A DNA stretch of 38,534 nucleotides from Betaproteobacteria bacterium (GCA_947467435.1 CANIIA010000017.1:1-38534), one strand, 5' to 3'; counted from the first letter of the stretch, positions 15,521 through 24,428 are shown. Notes: generated by a model from the sequence alone, not told the origin. Program-made: numbers and translations.

Positions 15521-16564
15521 ATGTTGTATTCCCTCGCCAGACCACTTCTTTTTTGCCTCGACCCAGAGACTGCGCATACGGTGAGCTTACGTGCCGCAGA
15601 TTTGGCACAACAACTTGGCCTATTACGCGGCACCACCCTTCCAGGTCGTACGGTGTCGATGATGGGGTTGAACTTACCCAATGGTGTGGGCTTGGCCGCG
15701 GGCTTAGACAAAAACGCAGCCCATATCGATGCATTAGCCACCCTTGGCTTTGGCTTTATCGAAGTCGGGACAGTCACGCCGCGCCCGCAGCCAGGCAACC
15801 CATTGCCGCGCGTGTTTCGCTTAGCGCAAGCCAATGCGCTGATTAATCGCTTTGGTTTTAATAATCTTGGCTTAGATGTTTTTCTCGCCAACATTCAGCG
15901 CACGCAATGGCGCGGAATATTAGGAATTAATATCGGTAAAAATTTCGACACACCCATCGAACATGCAGAAGACGATTACGCCTTGTGCCTGGAACGTGTT
16001 TACACCCATGCCCACTACGTGACCATCAACATCTCTTCGCCCAACACCAGGGGCTTGCGTGGACTACAAGAAAAATCTGGCCTCGACACCCTACTGTCGC
16101 GCTTAATTTCTACACGCAGACAACTAGAGCAGCAACACGGTAAACGCGTGCCCCTGGCACTTAAAATTGCCCCCGATCTGGTGCCCGAACAAATCGCGGA
16201 TATTGCCGATGCAGTACGTACACATCGAATCGATGCCGTGATCGCCACCAACACTTCCATCCAACGTACCGGGGTTGAAGGTCTGCCGCATGCCCAAGAA
16301 ACGGGGGGGCTTTCCGGCGCGCCGATTAAACCGCAAGCGACCCTCGTGTTACGGGCATTGGCCACGGCACTGGCCGGAGAAATTCCACTCATTGGTGTGG
16401 GAGGGATTTGCAGCGGCACAGATGCGCTCGACAAAGTGGCCGCGGGCGCCCAAGCCGTGCAACTGTATACCGGTCTGATTTATCGCGGCCCATCACTGGT
16501 ACGTGAATGTGTGACTGCGCTAGCCAATGCACCCACACCGTCTGACTACGTCACAAACACATGA
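15521..16564 (+). CDS. pyrD: Dihydroorotate dehydrogenase (quinone), class 2
   Basis: This is a 347-residue FMN enzyme of pyrimidine synthesis that oxidises dihydroorotate and passes electrons to ubiquinone at the inner membrane. It has the N-terminal membrane-associating helices of class 2 ([10 protein letters not shown]), the G-L-A-A-G-L-D-K-N motif, and the catalytic-Ser motif [10 protein letters not shown] (170-179). The C-terminal FMN phosphate-site sequence G-V-G-G-I is also present. ATG 15521 is chosen because class 2 enzymes begin M-L-Y. It starts 7 bases after bpt and overlaps the ferredoxin gene by 4 (ATGA). Confidence 0.95.
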   Translation: MLYSLARPLLFCLDPETAHTVSLRAADLAQQLGLLRGTTLPGRTVSMMGLNLPNGVGLAAGLDKNAAHIDALATLGFGFIEVGTVTPRPQPGNPLPRVFRLAQANALINRFGFNNLGLDVFLANIQRTQWRGILGINIGKNFDTPIEHAEDDYALCLERVYTHAHYVTINISSPNTRGLRGLQEKSGLDTLLSRLISTRRQLEQQHGKRVPLALKIAPDLVPEQIADIADAVRTHRIDAVIATNTSIQRTGVEGLPHAQETGGLSGAPIKPQATLVLRALATALAGEIPLIGVGGICSGTDALDKVAAGAQAVQLYTGLIYRGPSLVRECVTALANAPTPSDYVTNT

Positions 16565-16929
16565 AACGTGGTTGGGTGGTGCGCATTGATGAAGCACGTT
16601 GCATCGGTTGCGCACAATGCTTACCGGCTTGCCCGGTTGATGCAATTGTAGGGGCCGCCGGATGGATGCATACCGTGATCGCGACGCAATGTATTGGTTG
16701 CGATCTGTGTCTACCACCTTGCCCTGTCGATTGTATTGAGCTTATTGTCGCGCCACGCGCTTGGCTCGCGAGCGATGCGCTGCGTGCGCGTCACAACGCC
16801 TCACGACGTCGCCATCGCTTACAGGTCGAACAGACCGCGCAACCTTTGCCCGATCGTGAGGCGCGTCGCGCTACGGTGAACGCAGCACTTGCACGTACAC
16901 GACATCGCAACAAAACCAAACCCACATGA
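16561..16929 (+). CDS. RnfB-like 2[4Fe-4S] ferredoxin
   Basis: This is a 122-residue soluble protein with two perfect 4Fe-4S motifs, C-x2-C-x2-C-x3-C-P at 14-25 and again at 44-55. A basic Arg/Lys-rich tail without motifs follows. It resembles the C-terminal half of RnfB/RsxB, but no other rnf genes are present here and it lacks RnfB's N-terminal membrane helix. It overlaps both neighbours by ATGA: pyrD upstream and nth, itself an iron-sulfur enzyme, downstream. A role supplying electrons in redox or DNA-repair chemistry is only suggested by context. Confidence 0.87.
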   Translation: MKRGWVVRIDEARCIGCAQCLPACPVDAIVGAAGWMHTVIATQCIGCDLCLPPCPVDCIELIVAPRAWLASDALRARHNASRRRHRLQVEQTAQPLPDREARRATVNAALARTRHRNKTKPT

Positions 16930-17600
16930 ATCCAGAAAAACGGCACGCGATTTTTAGTACCCTGCGCCAAAGCTCGCCGGAACCCCGCACCGAGCTTCAT
17001 TACCGTACCGCTTACCAACTCTTGGTTGCAGTGGTGTTATCTGCGCAAGCCACCGATCTGTCAGTCAACAAAGCAACCAAAACACTCTTTACCCTTGCAC
17101 CCACACCACAAAAAATGTTGCGTCTGGGTCTGATGGGTGTGACTGAACAAATCCGCACGATCGGGTTATTTCGTACTAAAGCAAAAAATGTCATCGCGCT
17201 ATCAGAGATCATCTTGAATCAACATGCCGGAAAAGTACCGAACACCTTGTCTGCATTACAAGCCTTACCCGGTGTTGGCCGAAAAACCGCCAGCGTGGTT
17301 CTGAATGTGGCTTTTGGCCAACCCACAATCGCCGTAGACACACATATTTTTCGTGTCGCGAATCGCACCAACCTCGCCGCAGGCGCCAGCGTTGATGTAG
17401 TACAAAACCGCCTTGAAAAATTAGTGCCGAATGAATTTAAACTGCACGCGCACCATTGGTTAATTCTGCATGGCCGCTACGTGTGCGTGGCGCGAACGCC
17501 GCGTTGCTATGCATGCGGCATTTCGGACTGGTGTGAGTTTAAGAAAAAAACGCCTGCACCGGTTGCACCACCGGTACGGCGCGGCCCAAGGGCGTTATAA
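16926..17600 (+). CDS. nth: Endonuclease III
   Basis: This 224-residue bifunctional DNA glycosylase/AP lyase removes oxidised pyrimidines. The helix-hairpin-helix L-P-G-V-G-R-K-T-A contains the catalytic Lys120, and V-D-T-H contains Asp138, both at E. coli numbering. The C-terminal iron-sulfur loop has Cys at 187, 194, 197 and 203 (C-x6-C-x2-C-x5-C), again at standard positions. A short Pro-rich tail follows. It overlaps the ferredoxin gene by 4 bases, and the next gene begins on the base after its stop. Confidence 0.96.
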   Translation: MNPEKRHAIFSTLRQSSPEPRTELHYRTAYQLLVAVVLSAQATDLSVNKATKTLFTLAPTPQKMLRLGLMGVTEQIRTIGLFRTKAKNVIALSEIILNQHAGKVPNTLSALQALPGVGRKTASVVLNVAFGQPTIAVDTHIFRVANRTNLAAGASVDVVQNRLEKLVPNEFKLHAHHWLILHGRYVCVARTPRCYACGISDWCEFKKKTPAPVAPPVRRGPRAL

Positions 17601-18050
17601 ATGTTCCAACCTTCACGCGAAGAAGTACGCGATTTTTTCTTTGAGACTTGGCGCAAATACCGTGCTGGCTTGGACTTGATTGGGCTCGAGCCCATCGCAT
17701 TGCAAGTGATCTTGCTGCATCCGGAATATCACGCTGTGTTAGATCAACCCGAGCGATATCGACATTTAGATTATTTTCCAGAGCATGGCGAAACCAACCC
17801 GTTTTTACACATGAGCCTGCATGTGTCGATCGAAGAACAACTCAGCATTGATCAGCCGGCAGGCATCGTCGCGGCCTTTACGCAACGACTACAAGACTGT
17901 GGCGATCGCCACCTTGCGTTGCATGCCGTTCTGGATTGCTTGGCAGAAATGGTTTGGCGTGCGCAACGTGATCACTTGCCGCCAGATGCAAACGCCTATC
18001 TGCTTTGCGTGTCAACAACGTCGACACGCTCGTCATCCAACCGCGCTTAG
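17601..18050 (+). CDS. DUF1841 family protein
   Basis: This is a 149-residue protein recognised as DUF1841 from its opening M-F-Q-P-S-R-E-E-V-R, the H-P-E-Y-H segment and the conserved G-E-T-N-P-F-L-H-M-S-L-H with E-E-Q-L-S-I-D-Q-P (about 55-82). The family is common next to nth in betaproteobacteria and its function is unknown. The several conserved His and acidic residues could bind metal (inference). It starts directly after nth, and its stop overlaps the stop of the convergent cytochrome gene by 3 bases. Confidence 0.88.
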   Translation: MFQPSREEVRDFFFETWRKYRAGLDLIGLEPIALQVILLHPEYHAVLDQPERYRHLDYFPEHGETNPFLHMSLHVSIEEQLSIDQPAGIVAAFTQRLQDCGDRHLALHAVLDCLAEMVWRAQRDHLPPDANAYLLCVSTTSTRSSSNRA

Positions 18051-18382
18051 CGCGCGGATTTCAATGCCGACGGTTGGCTAGAAAAATACGCGGCCAAATC
18101 GTCGATTTCTTGTGGCGATAAGGCGGACGCAAAGCCCTTCATGATCGCGTTGTTGCGCTTGCCGCTTTTGTAATCGCGCAAGGCTTTTTTCAGATAATCG
18201 GCATGCTGACCGGCCAGAATCGGAAACTCCGGACCCGTTGGCTGGTTACCATCCGCACCGTGACAGGACGCGCAGACTTGTGCCGCTTTGGCTTTTCCAG
18301 CCTCGACATTGCCTTTGGCCAATACCGCAGTGCTCAAGCTCATGCAAAGCGCAGCGAGAAATAATGTTGAGACGTTTTTCAT
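18047..18382 (-). CDS. Small class I c-type cytochrome (second of pair)
   Basis: This 111-residue periplasmic cytochrome has a signal peptide over residues 1-22 (ending V-L-A-K), the haem-binding motif C-A-S-C-H at 37-41 and a likely axial Met81 in I-M-K-G-F-A. The C-terminal helix contains L-A-A-Y-F. It resembles one half of the two-haem cytochrome c4. It overlaps the upstream cytochrome gene by ATGA, so both are made from one message. Likely role: electron carrier to a terminal oxidase or another periplasmic enzyme. Confidence 0.92.
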   Translation of the reverse strand: MKNVSTLFLAALCMSLSTAVLAKGNVEAGKAKAAQVCASCHGADGNQPTGPEFPILAGQHADYLKKALRDYKSGKRNNAIMKGFASALSPQEIDDLAAYFSSQPSALKSAR

Positions 18383-18732
18383 TTTGCAGGCGCTCCGTAA
18401 TAAGCGGCCAGATCAGCCATATCTTGATCACTGAGGCTGCGCGCGATACCGCGCATGCTGGGGTGAGCACGCTCGCCTGATTTATAGGCTTGCAACGCTT
18501 TCACGATATAAGCGCTTTGCTGACCGGTGATCTTGGGGACGTGATAGACCTCTGGGTAGGCTGTTTTATAGCCGGGGATCCCGTGGCATCCAATACACAT
18601 CGAAACCTTGCTTTTTGCAGCCTCGGCACTCCCGACCGGCGCTTGCGCAAACACCATTGCGCTCATTGAAAAAAGCGCCGTACCAACGAGGGCCGGCAAC
18701 CAAATGAAACGAGAGGAGGAACGTGTGCGCAT
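18379..18732 (-). CDS. Small class I c-type cytochrome (first of pair)
   Basis: This is a 117-residue protein with an Arg-rich start, a hydrophobic signal segment ending near V-F-A-Q (residue 30), C-I-G-C-H at 46-50 and a candidate axial Met93 in S-M-R-G-I-A. The fold matches the downstream protein, and the two together resemble cytochrome c4 split into separate single-haem genes. The gene is divergent from the MoxR operon, with 133 bases between. The longer minus-strand frame over its first part is a shadow. Confidence 0.92.
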   Translation of the reverse strand: MRTRSSSRFIWLPALVGTALFSMSAMVFAQAPVGSAEAAKSKVSMCIGCHGIPGYKTAYPEVYHVPKITGQQSAYIVKALQAYKSGERAHPSMRGIARSLSDQDMADLAAYYGAPAK

Positions 18733-18827
18733 GCCGAAGAGCCTTGCAGTAAAAAGGCTTTGGTTTCAAAGAGCAAAAGTGTAACCGATCAACACGCTGC
18801 GCTCAACTTGGACTGCGAACCGACCGC

Positions 18828-18833
18828 TATAAT
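18828..18833 (+). promoter_or_regulatory. Perfect -10 element before the MoxR-VWA operon
   Basis: TATAAT lies 32 bases before the MoxR ATG in the divergent intergenic region. The upstream TTGGAC (14-base spacing) is too close to be a standard -35, so the -35 contact may be weak or activator-dependent. Confidence 0.45.
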
Positions 18834-18865
18834 CGCCGCTCCCTTCGCCCGAGAAACCCCCTGCC

Positions 18866-19711
18866 ATGCGCTTTGCCGGATCCAACGAATACGTCGCCAC
18901 AGACGATCTCACGCTCGCGGTCAATGCCGCCATCACCCTAGAACGACCCTTACTCATCAAAGGCGAACCGGGCACGGGTAAAACCATGTTGGCCGTTCAG
19001 GTCGCTAAGTCGCTCGGGGTGCCGCTACTGGAGTGGCACGTCAAATCGACCACCAAGGCGCAGCAGGGCTTGTATGAGTATGACGCGGTGTCGCGTTTAC
19101 GCGACTCACAACTCGGCGACCCGCGGGTACAAGACATCAGTAACTACATTATCAAAGGCATGCTCTGGCAAGCCTTTAGCCTTGACGCCCCTTGCGTATT
19201 ACTCATCGACGAAGTTGACAAAGCTGACATCGAATTTCCTAACGACCTGCTGCGCGAGATCGATCGTATGGAGTTCTACGTCTACGAGACACGCGAACTG
19301 ATCAAGGCCAAACACCGGCCGATCGTATTCATTACCTCGAACAACGAAAAAGAGTTGCCTGATGCGTTCTTACGTCGCTGCTTTTTCCATTACATCCGTT
19401 TCCCGGAAAAAGACACCATGGAAAAGATCGTACAAGTGCACTTTCCCGATCTAAAGAAAAATCTACTGCGCGAAGCCCTCGATGTTTTTTTTGAAGTCCG
19501 CGATGTGCCCGGCTTAAAGAAAAAACCCTCGACCTCTGAATTACTTGATTGGTTAAAACTCCTGTTGGCTGAAGATATTCCTGCAGAGGCACTGCGCTCC
19601 AAAGACCGCAAAACCATCATTCCGCCGCTACACGGCGCGTTGCTTAAAAATGAACAAGACGTGCATTTGTTTGAGCGCCTGGTGTTTATGACGCGCGCAA
19701 AAAACACCTAG
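18866..19711 (+). CDS. MoxR-type AAA+ ATPase
   Basis: This is a 281-residue AAA+ ATPase of the MoxR class. Walker A is G-E-P-G-T-G-K-T (33-40), Walker B is V-L-L-I-D-E-V-D-K-A (111-120), and sensor 1 is in F-I-T-S-N-N-E-K-E-L-P. MoxR proteins act as chaperones that activate or assemble metal or cofactor enzymes together with a VWA-domain partner. That partner follows 14 bases downstream. Which enzyme this pair matures is not indicated, although divergent cytochromes c are adjacent. Confidence 0.92.
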   Translation: MRFAGSNEYVATDDLTLAVNAAITLERPLLIKGEPGTGKTMLAVQVAKSLGVPLLEWHVKSTTKAQQGLYEYDAVSRLRDSQLGDPRVQDISNYIIKGMLWQAFSLDAPCVLLIDEVDKADIEFPNDLLREIDRMEFYVYETRELIKAKHRPIVFITSNNEKELPDAFLRRCFFHYIRFPEKDTMEKIVQVHFPDLKKNLLREALDVFFEVRDVPGLKKKPSTSELLDWLKLLLAEDIPAEALRSKDRKTIIPPLHGALLKNEQDVHLFERLVFMTRAKNT

Positions 19712-19725
19712 CCAAAGACCGATCC

Positions 19726-20898
19726 GTGCTGATCGATTTTCTTTACAAGCTCAAAAGCCACAAGCTGCCGGTTTCCATCAAGGAATACCTGACGCTACTC
19801 GAGGGCCTACAAAAAGGCGTGATTGGAACGTCGATCGATGAGTTTTATCACTTCTCACGCATTGCCCTCGTTAAAGACGAAGCGCACTTCGATAAATTCG
19901 ATCGTGCGTTTGGTGAGTTTTGGGAAGGCATTGAAACGATCCCGGGGATTGAAGGCCAAATTCCCCTCGAGTGGTTATTAAAGCAAGCTGAGTTATCGCT
20001 TTCGGAAGAAGAAAAAAAACAAATCGAGGCGCTGGGCGGCTGGGAAAAACTCATGGAGACGCTCAAGAAACGTCTCGAAGAACAAAAAGAGCGCCATCAA
20101 GGCGGCAACAAATGGATCGGCACGGGGGGCACCTCTCCGTATGGCGCCTACGGTTACAACCCCGAAGGCATACGCATTGGTCAAAGCGGCTCGCGCAATC
20201 GACGTGCGGTCAAAGTGTGGGACCAACGCGAGTTTCAGAACCTCGATGACTCGGTGGAGTTAGGCACGCGCAATATCAAAGTGGCGCTGCGCAGACTCCG
20301 TCGCTTTGCCAGACAAGGTGCAGCAGAAGAATTTGATCTCGACGGCACGATCACCGCCACGGCGCGTAAAGCGTATCTGGATATTCACATGCGTCCTGAG
20401 CGGCGCAATGCCATCAAAGTGCTGCTGTTTTTAGACATTGGCGGCTCGATGGATGATCACGTGAAGCTTTGCCAAGAAATGTTCTCTGCGGCAAAAACCG
20501 AGTTCAAGCATTTGGAATATTTTTATTTCCACAACTGCCTGTACGACTTTGTCTGGAAAGACAACCGCAGACGTCATTCAGAGCGAACGCGCACTTGGGA
20601 TGTATTACACAAGTACGGCCACGACTACAAAGTGATCTTTGTCGGTGATGCCACGATGAGTCCGTATGAAATTCTGCAGGCCGGTGGCTCGATTGAATAT
20701 TTCAACGAGGAACCGGGAGCCGTGTGGTTAAAGCGCGTGACCGATGTGTATCAGCGTTGCGTTTGGTTAAACCCCGAACCCAAAGAAATTTGGGGCTACC
20801 GTCAATCGGTCAGCATCATTCGCGAGCTGATGAAAGATCGCATGTTCCCCACCACCATTGCGGGGCTTGAAGACGCGATGAAATTACTGGCCAAATAG
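19726..20898 (+). CDS. VWA-domain protein, CoxE-like partner of MoxR
   Basis: This is a 390-residue protein with an N-terminal helical half (coiled-coil-like, charged, about 90-125) and a C-terminal von Willebrand A domain. The metal-site motif is D-I-G-G-S (237-241), and a G-D-A-T-M-S segment lies later in the domain. VWA proteins of this type work with MoxR ATPases in protein activation. It starts at GTG 19726 (GTG CTG ATC), just after the MoxR stop; no nearer ATG fits. A Gly-rich stretch around 126-160 may be a flexible linker. Confidence 0.88.
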   Translation: MLIDFLYKLKSHKLPVSIKEYLTLLEGLQKGVIGTSIDEFYHFSRIALVKDEAHFDKFDRAFGEFWEGIETIPGIEGQIPLEWLLKQAELSLSEEEKKQIEALGGWEKLMETLKKRLEEQKERHQGGNKWIGTGGTSPYGAYGYNPEGIRIGQSGSRNRRAVKVWDQREFQNLDDSVELGTRNIKVALRRLRRFARQGAAEEFDLDGTITATARKAYLDIHMRPERRNAIKVLLFLDIGGSMDDHVKLCQEMFSAAKTEFKHLEYFYFHNCLYDFVWKDNRRRHSERTRTWDVLHKYGHDYKVIFVGDATMSPYEILQAGGSIEYFNEEPGAVWLKRVTDVYQRCVWLNPEPKEIWGYRQSVSIIRELMKDRMFPTTIAGLEDAMKLLAK

Positions 20899-20935
20899 TG
20901 AAGACCGATCCCTCCAATCAATCCGAAAACCCCTG

Positions 20936-20964
20936 CTGAACATGGGGGAGTTTGCGGTTATGAT
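20936..20964 (+). promoter_or_regulatory. Candidate promoter of the peroxiredoxin gene
   Basis: A CTGAAC (-35-like, 20936-20941) and a good TATGAT (-10, 20959-20964) are 17 bases apart, about 43 bases before the ATG. The weak -35 would suit an activated promoter. No clear OxyR site could be defined by eye. Confidence 0.4.
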
Positions 20965-21006
20965 GCGGCTCCCCATTTTTGTACTCACCCCTGTGGAGAT
21001 TATTCG

Positions 21007-21510
21007 ATGACGATTAAAGTTGGCGACACCATTCCTGAAGGCACCTTGTCTGAATCCGTTGAGTTTGATGCAGCCTGCCCACTGCCACCCAAAGACATCA
21101 AAGTATCTGAGGCCGTCAAAGGTAAGCGTATTGTCGTGTTTGCTTTACCTGGCGCCTTCACGCCAACATGCTCAGCGAAACACGTCCCTGGCTACCTTGA
21201 GCATCTTGATCAACTCAAGGCCAAGAAAGTGGACGAAATCTGGTGTGTCGCCACCAATGACGGTTTCGTGATGGCCGCATGGGGTAAAGACCAAAAAGCC
21301 ATTGGCAAAATTCGCTTCCTTGGCGATGGCAGCGCACATTGGACCAAGGCCTTGGGTCTGGAGCTCGACCTCACGGCGCGCAACATGGGCGTACGTTCAC
21401 AGCGCTACTCGATGCTCATCGATCACGGTGTGGTGAAAAGCCTCAATGTCGAAGGACCAGGCAAGTTCGAGGTCTCTGACGCAGCGAGCATGCTCAAGCA
21501 ATTAGCGTAA
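21007..21510 (+). CDS. Prx5-type peroxiredoxin
   Basis: This is a 167-residue thiol peroxidase of the Prx5/AhpE-like group. The active site P-G-A-F-T-P-T-C-S places the peroxidatic Cys at 55 with the conserved Pro48 and Thr52; a conserved Arg follows in the R-S-Q-R-Y region. It reduces hydrogen or alkyl peroxides, probably with glutathione or a glutaredoxin, since no fused glutaredoxin domain is present. It is monocistronic, with a ribosome binding site (GTGGAGAT) just upstream and a strong terminator downstream. Regulation by OxyR is plausible but not shown. Confidence 0.93.
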   Translation: MTIKVGDTIPEGTLSESVEFDAACPLPPKDIKVSEAVKGKRIVVFALPGAFTPTCSAKHVPGYLEHLDQLKAKKVDEIWCVATNDGFVMAAWGKDQKAIGKIRFLGDGSAHWTKALGLELDLTARNMGVRSQRYSMLIDHGVVKSLNVEGPGKFEVSDAASMLKQLA

Positions 21511-21568
21511 TCTCATTGCGCAGACGATCGGCGCGCTGCGCTGATCATCCGGAGGCATGAAAAAGAAC

Positions 21569-21602
21569 AGCCCTCACCCGATCGGTGGGGGCTTTTTCTT
21601 TT
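21569..21602 (+). terminator. Rho-independent terminator of the peroxiredoxin gene
   Basis: A 10-bp stem AGCCCTCACC/GGTGGGGGCT (one G-U pair) with loop CGATC is followed directly by TTTTCTTTT. Confidence 0.93.
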
Positions 21603-21720
21603 CAACGCGCAATATGGGTCACGCTTACACAGTGATACAAACCATTACAGCTTAGTGTTGGCTTGTCGGGCATTGTGCAGGCTGTCGCTGATTTCAGCGT
21701 CATCCAAAAGGAGCCTGTAT

Positions 21721-22200
21721 ATGAACGCAACATCGAAGCACAGATTGCAATGTCTGGTCGTCGCTACGCTACTCGCAGTGGGTGTGAGCGTATGGGCGCA
21801 ATCCCCAACGCCGACGCCGTCCAGTACAGATACCCCCAAGGGTGAACGACGCGGCAAGCACGGCATGCGTTGCGATCAAGCCAGCGACAAGGCGCAATGC
21901 GAAGCGCGCCATCAAGACCGTTATGCAGCACACGAAAAAGCACGGGAGGCTTGCAAAGCCAGTCCAGAAGCAGAGCGCGCGCAGTGTATGAGCAAACAAC
22001 TTTGCGCGACGGCCAAAGACCCTGCACGTTGTGAAGCTTGGGCTGGTCGACGCGCCAAGGACCATGATCGCCATCATGGCGGTGAGCGTGGAGAGCGCGG
22101 TGCACGTCGCGATGGTGCAGCACCCGTCGTTGCGCCGAGCGCTCCAGGGGCAACCACCGCACCTGCGAGCACCACGACGCCAGCAGCACCTAGCAAGTAA
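21721..22200 (+). CDS. Secreted six-cysteine hypothetical protein
   Basis: This is a 159-residue protein of unknown function. A clear AAAGGAG ribosome binding site precedes ATG 21721. Residues 1-26 are a signal peptide ending V-W-A-Q. The mature protein has a charged central region with six cysteines (51, 60, 78, 89, 95, 104), including a C-E-A-R and a D-P-A-R-C-E-A element that look like two diverged copies. A His/Asp/Arg-rich H-D-R-H-H-G stretch follows, then a low-complexity Ala/Pro/Thr tail. The even cysteine number suggests disulfides in the periplasm; the His/Asp stretch might bind metal (inference). It is followed by 16-bp repeats and a strong terminator. Confidence 0.78.
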   Translation: MNATSKHRLQCLVVATLLAVGVSVWAQSPTPTPSSTDTPKGERRGKHGMRCDQASDKAQCEARHQDRYAAHEKAREACKASPEAERAQCMSKQLCATAKDPARCEAWAGRRAKDHDRHHGGERGERGARRDGAAPVVAPSAPGATTAPASTTTPAAPSK

Positions 22201-22250
22201 CGTGGCGCAACATCAATCGCGCTAGCAGTTACTACGGCTAAATATTCATC

Positions 22251-22314
22251 CGCCTAACGTTACAACCGCTAGACGTTACAACCGCTAGACGTTACAACCG
22301 CTAGACGTTACAAC
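22251..22314. repeat. Four tandem 16-bp repeats (CGCTAGACGTTACAAC)
   Basis: Units at 22267-22282, 22283-22298 and 22299-22314 are identical; the first (22251-22266) differs at three positions. The array lies in the 3' untranslated region of the six-cysteine protein gene, and its last three bases are part of the terminator stem. No spacers are present and no open frame uses it. The function is unknown. Confidence 0.92.
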
Positions 22315-22349
22315 GGGATGCAAGCTGTGCAGCTTGCATCCCGTTTTTT
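22312..22349 (+). terminator. Strong Rho-independent terminator
   Basis: A perfect 15-bp stem AACGGGATGCAAGCT/AGCTTGCATCCCGTT with loop GTGC ends in a run of six T. It lies between the convergent six-cysteine gene and htpG. There is no T-run on the opposite strand, so it mainly ends plus-strand transcription. Confidence 0.95.
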
Positions 22350-22374
22350 ATATGCAGCGAGCGATTTGCCTGCG

Positions 22375-24336
22375 TTAGGTGTTTTTCGCTGTGAGATCGA
22401 GCAGCACTTCATTCATCCGTTTGACAAATCCCGCTGCATCCTCAAGCTCACCACCTTCGGCAAGTAAGGCCTGTTCAAACAACAACGCAGACCAATCGGC
22501 AAAACGTGACTCTTGCTTTTCGAGTCGCTGTACGAGTGGATGCTGTGGATTGATCTCAAGGATAGGCGCAACCGTGGGTACCTTTTGACCAGCCGCACGC
22601 AAGATGCGTGCAAAATTTCCGCCAATGTCATTTTCATCTGCCACTAAACAAGCGGGGGAATCCGTCAACCGCAAAGTGACACGCACCTCTTTCACACGCG
22701 CACCCAACGCGTCTTGAATTCGCTGCGCAAGGGGCGCGAATGTTTTTTTCTGCTCGTCTTCAGCTTCGCGCTCTTTAGCATCAGCCAACTCACCTAGATC
22801 TAGGCCACCACGCGCCACCGACACCAACTTTTTACCCTCAAACTCAGGCAAGCTCGATACGACCCACTCGTCGATGCGGTCTGACAGCAAGAGCACCTCA
22901 ACTTCTTTTTTGCGGAAAATCTCTAGATGCGGACTGGCGCTCGCCGCAGCGGGAGTGTCCGCTGTGACGTAATAGATTTTGTCCTGCCCCGCTTTCATGC
23001 GTCCCACGTAATCCGCCAAGCTCACTTGGCTGTCTGCCTGTGTCGTAGTCGAAAAACGCAGTAGCTTAGCAATGCGTTCGCGATTGCTGTGATCTTCAGC
23101 AACACCTTCTTTGAGTACCCGACCAAACTCATTCCAAAATCGCAGGTAATCGTCTTTTCGATTCTCTGCTAAGTCTTCAAACAGCGACAAAGCACGGCGC
23201 GTAACACCCGAGCGAATCGATTCGATATCGCGGCTTTCTTGCAGAATTTCGCGCGATACATTGAGCGGTAAATCAGCGGCATCAATCACGCCGCGCAAAA
23301 AGCGCAAATAATTCGGCAACAAGTGCTCTGCGTCTTCCATGATAAACACACGACGCACATACAGCTTGATGCCGCGCTTACGATCACGCTCCCATAAATC
23401 CATGGGTGCGCGTGCCGGCACATACAGCAGTTGGGTGTACTCCTGCCGCCCCTCTACCTTGCCATGCGTCCAAGTCAGTGGATTTTCAAAATCATGCGCG
23501 ATGTGTTTGTAAAAACTTTGGTACTGCTCGTCGGTGATATCGTTTTTAGCACGCGTCCAAAGCGCACTCGCTTGATTGAGGACCTCTTCTTTGGGCGAGG
23601 CATCTTTTTCTTTGTCTTTGTCGGTCGATTCTTCAGATGGCGCGTGCGCGTCTTCGCCCAACAGCACAATCGGCAAACTGATGTGATCAGAGTATTTGCG
23701 GACAATTCCCTTGATGGTCCAGCGCTCGAGTAAGTCGTCTTCGCCTTCACGTAAATGCAGTGTGATCCGCGTGCCGCGCTCTGCGCGCGCTTGTGGCTCG
23801 AGGCTGTACTCACCTTCTCCGTCTGAACGCCAACAAACCCCTGCACTCGCCGGCGAACCGGCGCGGCGTGTTTCTACCGTGACTTGATCGGCAACGATAA
23901 AGGCAGAGTAAAAACCCACACCAAACTGGCCGATAAGTGAAGCATCTTTTTTCTGATCACCCGATAGCTTTTCAAGAAATTCGCGCGTCCCAGAGCGCGC
24001 GATCGTACCCAGATTGGATACAACCTCCTCCCGCGACATGCCGATCCCGTTATCGGCGATCGAGATGGTTCGCGCTGCTTTGTCGATCGATAAGGTGATG
24101 CGCAGTGTGCTGTCGGATTCGTATAAGTCGGGCGCATGAATGGCCTCAAAACGCAGCTTATCGGCGGCATCTGAGGCATTTGAAATCAGTTCACGCAGAA
24201 AAATTTCCTTGTTGCTGTACAAGGAATGGATCATCAGCTTGAGCAGTTGTCGTACTTCGGCTTGAAAACCCAGGGTTTGCTTACCCTCGGGGGCCGTCGT
24301 GTCGGCGCTGGCTTGCTGTTGGGATGCTTTCTTCAC
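22375..24336 (-). CDS. htpG: Chaperone HtpG (Hsp90)
   Basis: This is a 653-residue bacterial Hsp90. The N-terminal GHKL ATPase domain shows [12 protein letters not shown] (49-60), D-N-G-I-G-M and [11 protein letters not shown]. The middle domain includes the N-V-S-R-E-I-L-Q catalytic-loop motif, and a dimerisation domain ends the protein. A charged linker ([10 protein letters not shown] region) lies between the first two domains. It starts at GTG 24336, eight bases after a GGAGA ribosome binding site. A sigma-32 promoter lies immediately upstream, so it is a heat-shock gene. Confidence 0.97.
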   Translation of the reverse strand: MKKASQQQASADTTAPEGKQTLGFQAEVRQLLKLMIHSLYSNKEIFLRELISNASDAADKLRFEAIHAPDLYESDSTLRITLSIDKAARTISIADNGIGMSREEVVSNLGTIARSGTREFLEKLSGDQKKDASLIGQFGVGFYSAFIVADQVTVETRRAGSPASAGVCWRSDGEGEYSLEPQARAERGTRITLHLREGEDDLLERWTIKGIVRKYSDHISLPIVLLGEDAHAPSEESTDKDKEKDASPKEEVLNQASALWTRAKNDITDEQYQSFYKHIAHDFENPLTWTHGKVEGRQEYTQLLYVPARAPMDLWERDRKRGIKLYVRRVFIMEDAEHLLPNYLRFLRGVIDAADLPLNVSREILQESRDIESIRSGVTRRALSLFEDLAENRKDDYLRFWNEFGRVLKEGVAEDHSNRERIAKLLRFSTTTQADSQVSLADYVGRMKAGQDKIYYVTADTPAAASASPHLEIFRKKEVEVLLLSDRIDEWVVSSLPEFEGKKLVSVARGGLDLGELADAKEREAEDEQKKTFAPLAQRIQDALGARVKEVRVTLRLTDSPACLVADENDIGGNFARILRAAGQKVPTVAPILEINPQHPLVQRLEKQESRFADWSALLFEQALLAEGGELEDAAGFVKRMNEVLLDLTAKNT

Positions 24337-24370
24337 GGTTGTCTCTCCTATTGGCCGTGGTAAAACGCTT

Positions 24371-24399
24371 AGCTTGGGTGTGAACCTGGCATTTTCAAG
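24371..24399 (-). promoter_or_regulatory. Heat-shock (sigma-32) promoter of htpG
   Basis: On the minus strand a perfect CTTGAAA -35 (24399-24393) is followed after 14 bases by CCCAAGCT (24378-24371), matching five of seven defined positions of the CCCCATNT -10. It is about 35 bases before the htpG start. Confidence 0.75.
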
Positions 24400-24428
24400 A
24401 GGCAGTCAGCCGGTAAAATCGAAAACGA

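Noticed and set aside
21558..21659. Small frame starting ATGAAAAAGAAC after a GGAGG, through the peroxiredoxin terminator
   Set aside because: GGAGG is only one base from the ATG, too close for initiation, and the frame runs through the terminator stem.
23431..23846. Long frames on both strands within htpG
   Set aside because: HtpG is fully accounted for by family motifs; these are frame shadows.
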